Below are positions 63,363-64,000 of a DNA stretch of 64,000 bases, piece by piece. The stretch's first letter is position 1. Each line of letters begins with the position of its first letter. A program made the position numbers and the translations under genes. Origin of the DNA: Halalkalibaculum roseum (lineage in GTDB: Bacteria > Bacteroidota > Rhodothermia > Balneolales > Balneolaceae); contig NZ_JAALLT010000002.1 in assembly GCF_011059145.1 (NCBI RefSeq), positions 682,001-746,000 of the forward strand. Reading direction: 5' to 3'. The notes beneath the pieces are model-generated. The model ran no database searches. It was not told where the DNA came from and saw nothing but the letters and a program-made list of their open reading frames with translations.

Positions 63363-63369
63363 GGCAACC
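63363..63369 (+). promoter_or_regulatory. possible ECF-type -35 element
   Basis: GGCAACC, followed by CTTTG and an AT-rich spacer, lies about 80 bases before the sigma-factor gene. 'GCAACC' -35 elements are known for some Bacteroidota ECF sigma factors, so autoregulation is possible. A matching -10 is not clear. Confidence 0.25.
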
Positions 63370-63445
63370 CTTTGCTTAAATTCTCTGTATTGTTAAATAG
63401 AAGCTAATAATATCGCTTCACTGTAATTAAATCGGGATTCAGCTT

Positions 63446-63988
63446 TTGGAATCAAAAGTCTTATTAGACAGAATCATAAAGGGGTGTTGCAAAAGACGCC
63501 GAAAAAGCCAAAAGAAGCTTTATAAGATGTTCTATGGCTACGGCATGAGCATCACCCTGAGATATGCTGAATCCCGTGAAGAGGCTGCAGAAATCCTTAA
63601 TGATGCCTTTATGAAAGTATTCACAAACATCAAGGATTTCGATATAGATAAACCCTTTAAACCATGGTTGAGAAGGATCATTATCAACACTGCCATCAAT
63701 CATTATCACAGAACCAAGAAATACCGGGAAATGGACAATGTAGATTTTGCGGAGCAATCACTCAGTACCCGGGAGCAAATATTACCCGGAATTTCATACG
63801 ACGAAATTATCGAGATGGTCCAACAACTTACTCCCGCTTATCGCACGGTCTTTAATTTATATGTCATCGAAGGATTTAAGCACCGTGAAATAGCCGAAAT
63901 GCTGGGTATCGCAGTAGGGACATCAAAATCAAACCTTGCCAAGGCAAAAAGGAACCTGCAGGCGATCTTGGAAAAGAATTTCATGTAA
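63446..63988 (+). CDS. ECF-type RNA polymerase sigma factor
   Basis: A 180-residue sigma-70 family factor. Region 2 runs about 18-85 (AQKxLY-like SQKKLYKMFYGYGMSITLRYAESREEAAEILNDAFMKVF, KPFKPWLRRIIINTAINHYH). Region 4 is about 112-165 (YDEIIEMVQQLTPAYRTVFNLYVIEGFKHREIAEMLGIAVGTSKSNLAKAKRNL). The start is TTG at 63446 without a Shine-Dalgarno sequence; it is chosen because the region-2 leader GCCKRRRKSQ needs these codons. An anti-sigma gene could follow beyond the window end. Confidence 0.93.
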   Translation: MESKVLLDRIIKGCCKRRRKSQKKLYKMFYGYGMSITLRYAESREEAAEILNDAFMKVFTNIKDFDIDKPFKPWLRRIIINTAINHYHRTKKYREMDNVDFAEQSLSTREQILPGISYDEIIEMVQQLTPAYRTVFNLYVIEGFKHREIAEMLGIAVGTSKSNLAKAKRNLQAILEKNFM

Positions 63989-64000
63989 CCATATTATGTC

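Noticed and set aside
1-64000. tRNA, rRNA, CRISPR, insertion sequences, prophage
   Set aside because: I looked through the intergenic gaps for cloverleaf-like, repeat-spacer and transposase or inverted-end signals and saw none; almost all of the window is ordinary coding sequence.

Overview
The window is an ordinary stretch of chromosome from a Gram-negative bacterium of the Bacteroidota/Rhodothermota/Balneolota kind. My best guess is a member of the Balneolales, but I could not search a database. The envelope genes are Gram-negative: BamD, SurA, MltG, outer-membrane beta-barrels and many lipobox proteins. A DUF2480 protein and a sufBCDS-nfu-iscA layout also fit. Most start codons have AT-rich leaders with no Shine-Dalgarno sequence, and several genes are preceded by Bacteroidota-like TAnnTTTG promoter motifs. 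I see no rRNA, tRNA, CRISPR array, insertion sequence or prophage.

Layout. 0-7.3 kb: der (minus), then a small membrane protein, a lipase-maturation-factor homologue, a dUTPase-fold protein with an unknown partner, and a UPF0182 membrane protein. 7.5-14 kb: a large TolB-propeller amidohydrolase (minus), an alpha/beta hydrolase, and a tdk-nupC thymidine/nucleoside salvage pair. 14-19.5 kb: a periplasmic-folding operon (parvulin lipoprotein, SurA) continuing into a MoxR ATPase and a VWA membrane protein. 19.5-25.9 kb (minus): META lipoprotein, LD-carboxypeptidase, nadD, bamD, polyprenyl synthase, type 2 IPP isomerase, GNAT, SDR. 26-32.5 kb (minus): iron-sulfur assembly (sufBCDS, nfu, iscA-like, DUF2480). 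32.8-36.5 kb (minus): atypical SDR, a large glycosidase lipoprotein, and a DinB-like gene broken by a one-base frameshift.

37-45.1 kb (minus) is one very compact eight-gene unit: greA, ugd, uxs, Nudix, Omp85-like barrel, caspase-like lipoprotein, EamA transporter, pta. Every junction overlaps or is 12 bases or less. A factor-independent terminator sits in the greA leader, ahead of the whole unit. The caspase-like protein has lost both catalytic residues, so the barrel plus pseudocaspase pair is the best candidate here for an undescribed envelope system. 45.3-55.8 kb (plus): SpoU methyltransferase, metG, NSS transporter, efp, accB, accC, gcvH, guaA, and an LpoA-like TPR plus periplasmic-binding protein. 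55.9-63.2 kb (minus): mltG, a BI-1 family protein, a second Omp85-like barrel, a 7TM-DISM/SpoIIE phosphatase, a DUF4097 protein and an HD protein. The window ends with an ECF sigma factor (plus).
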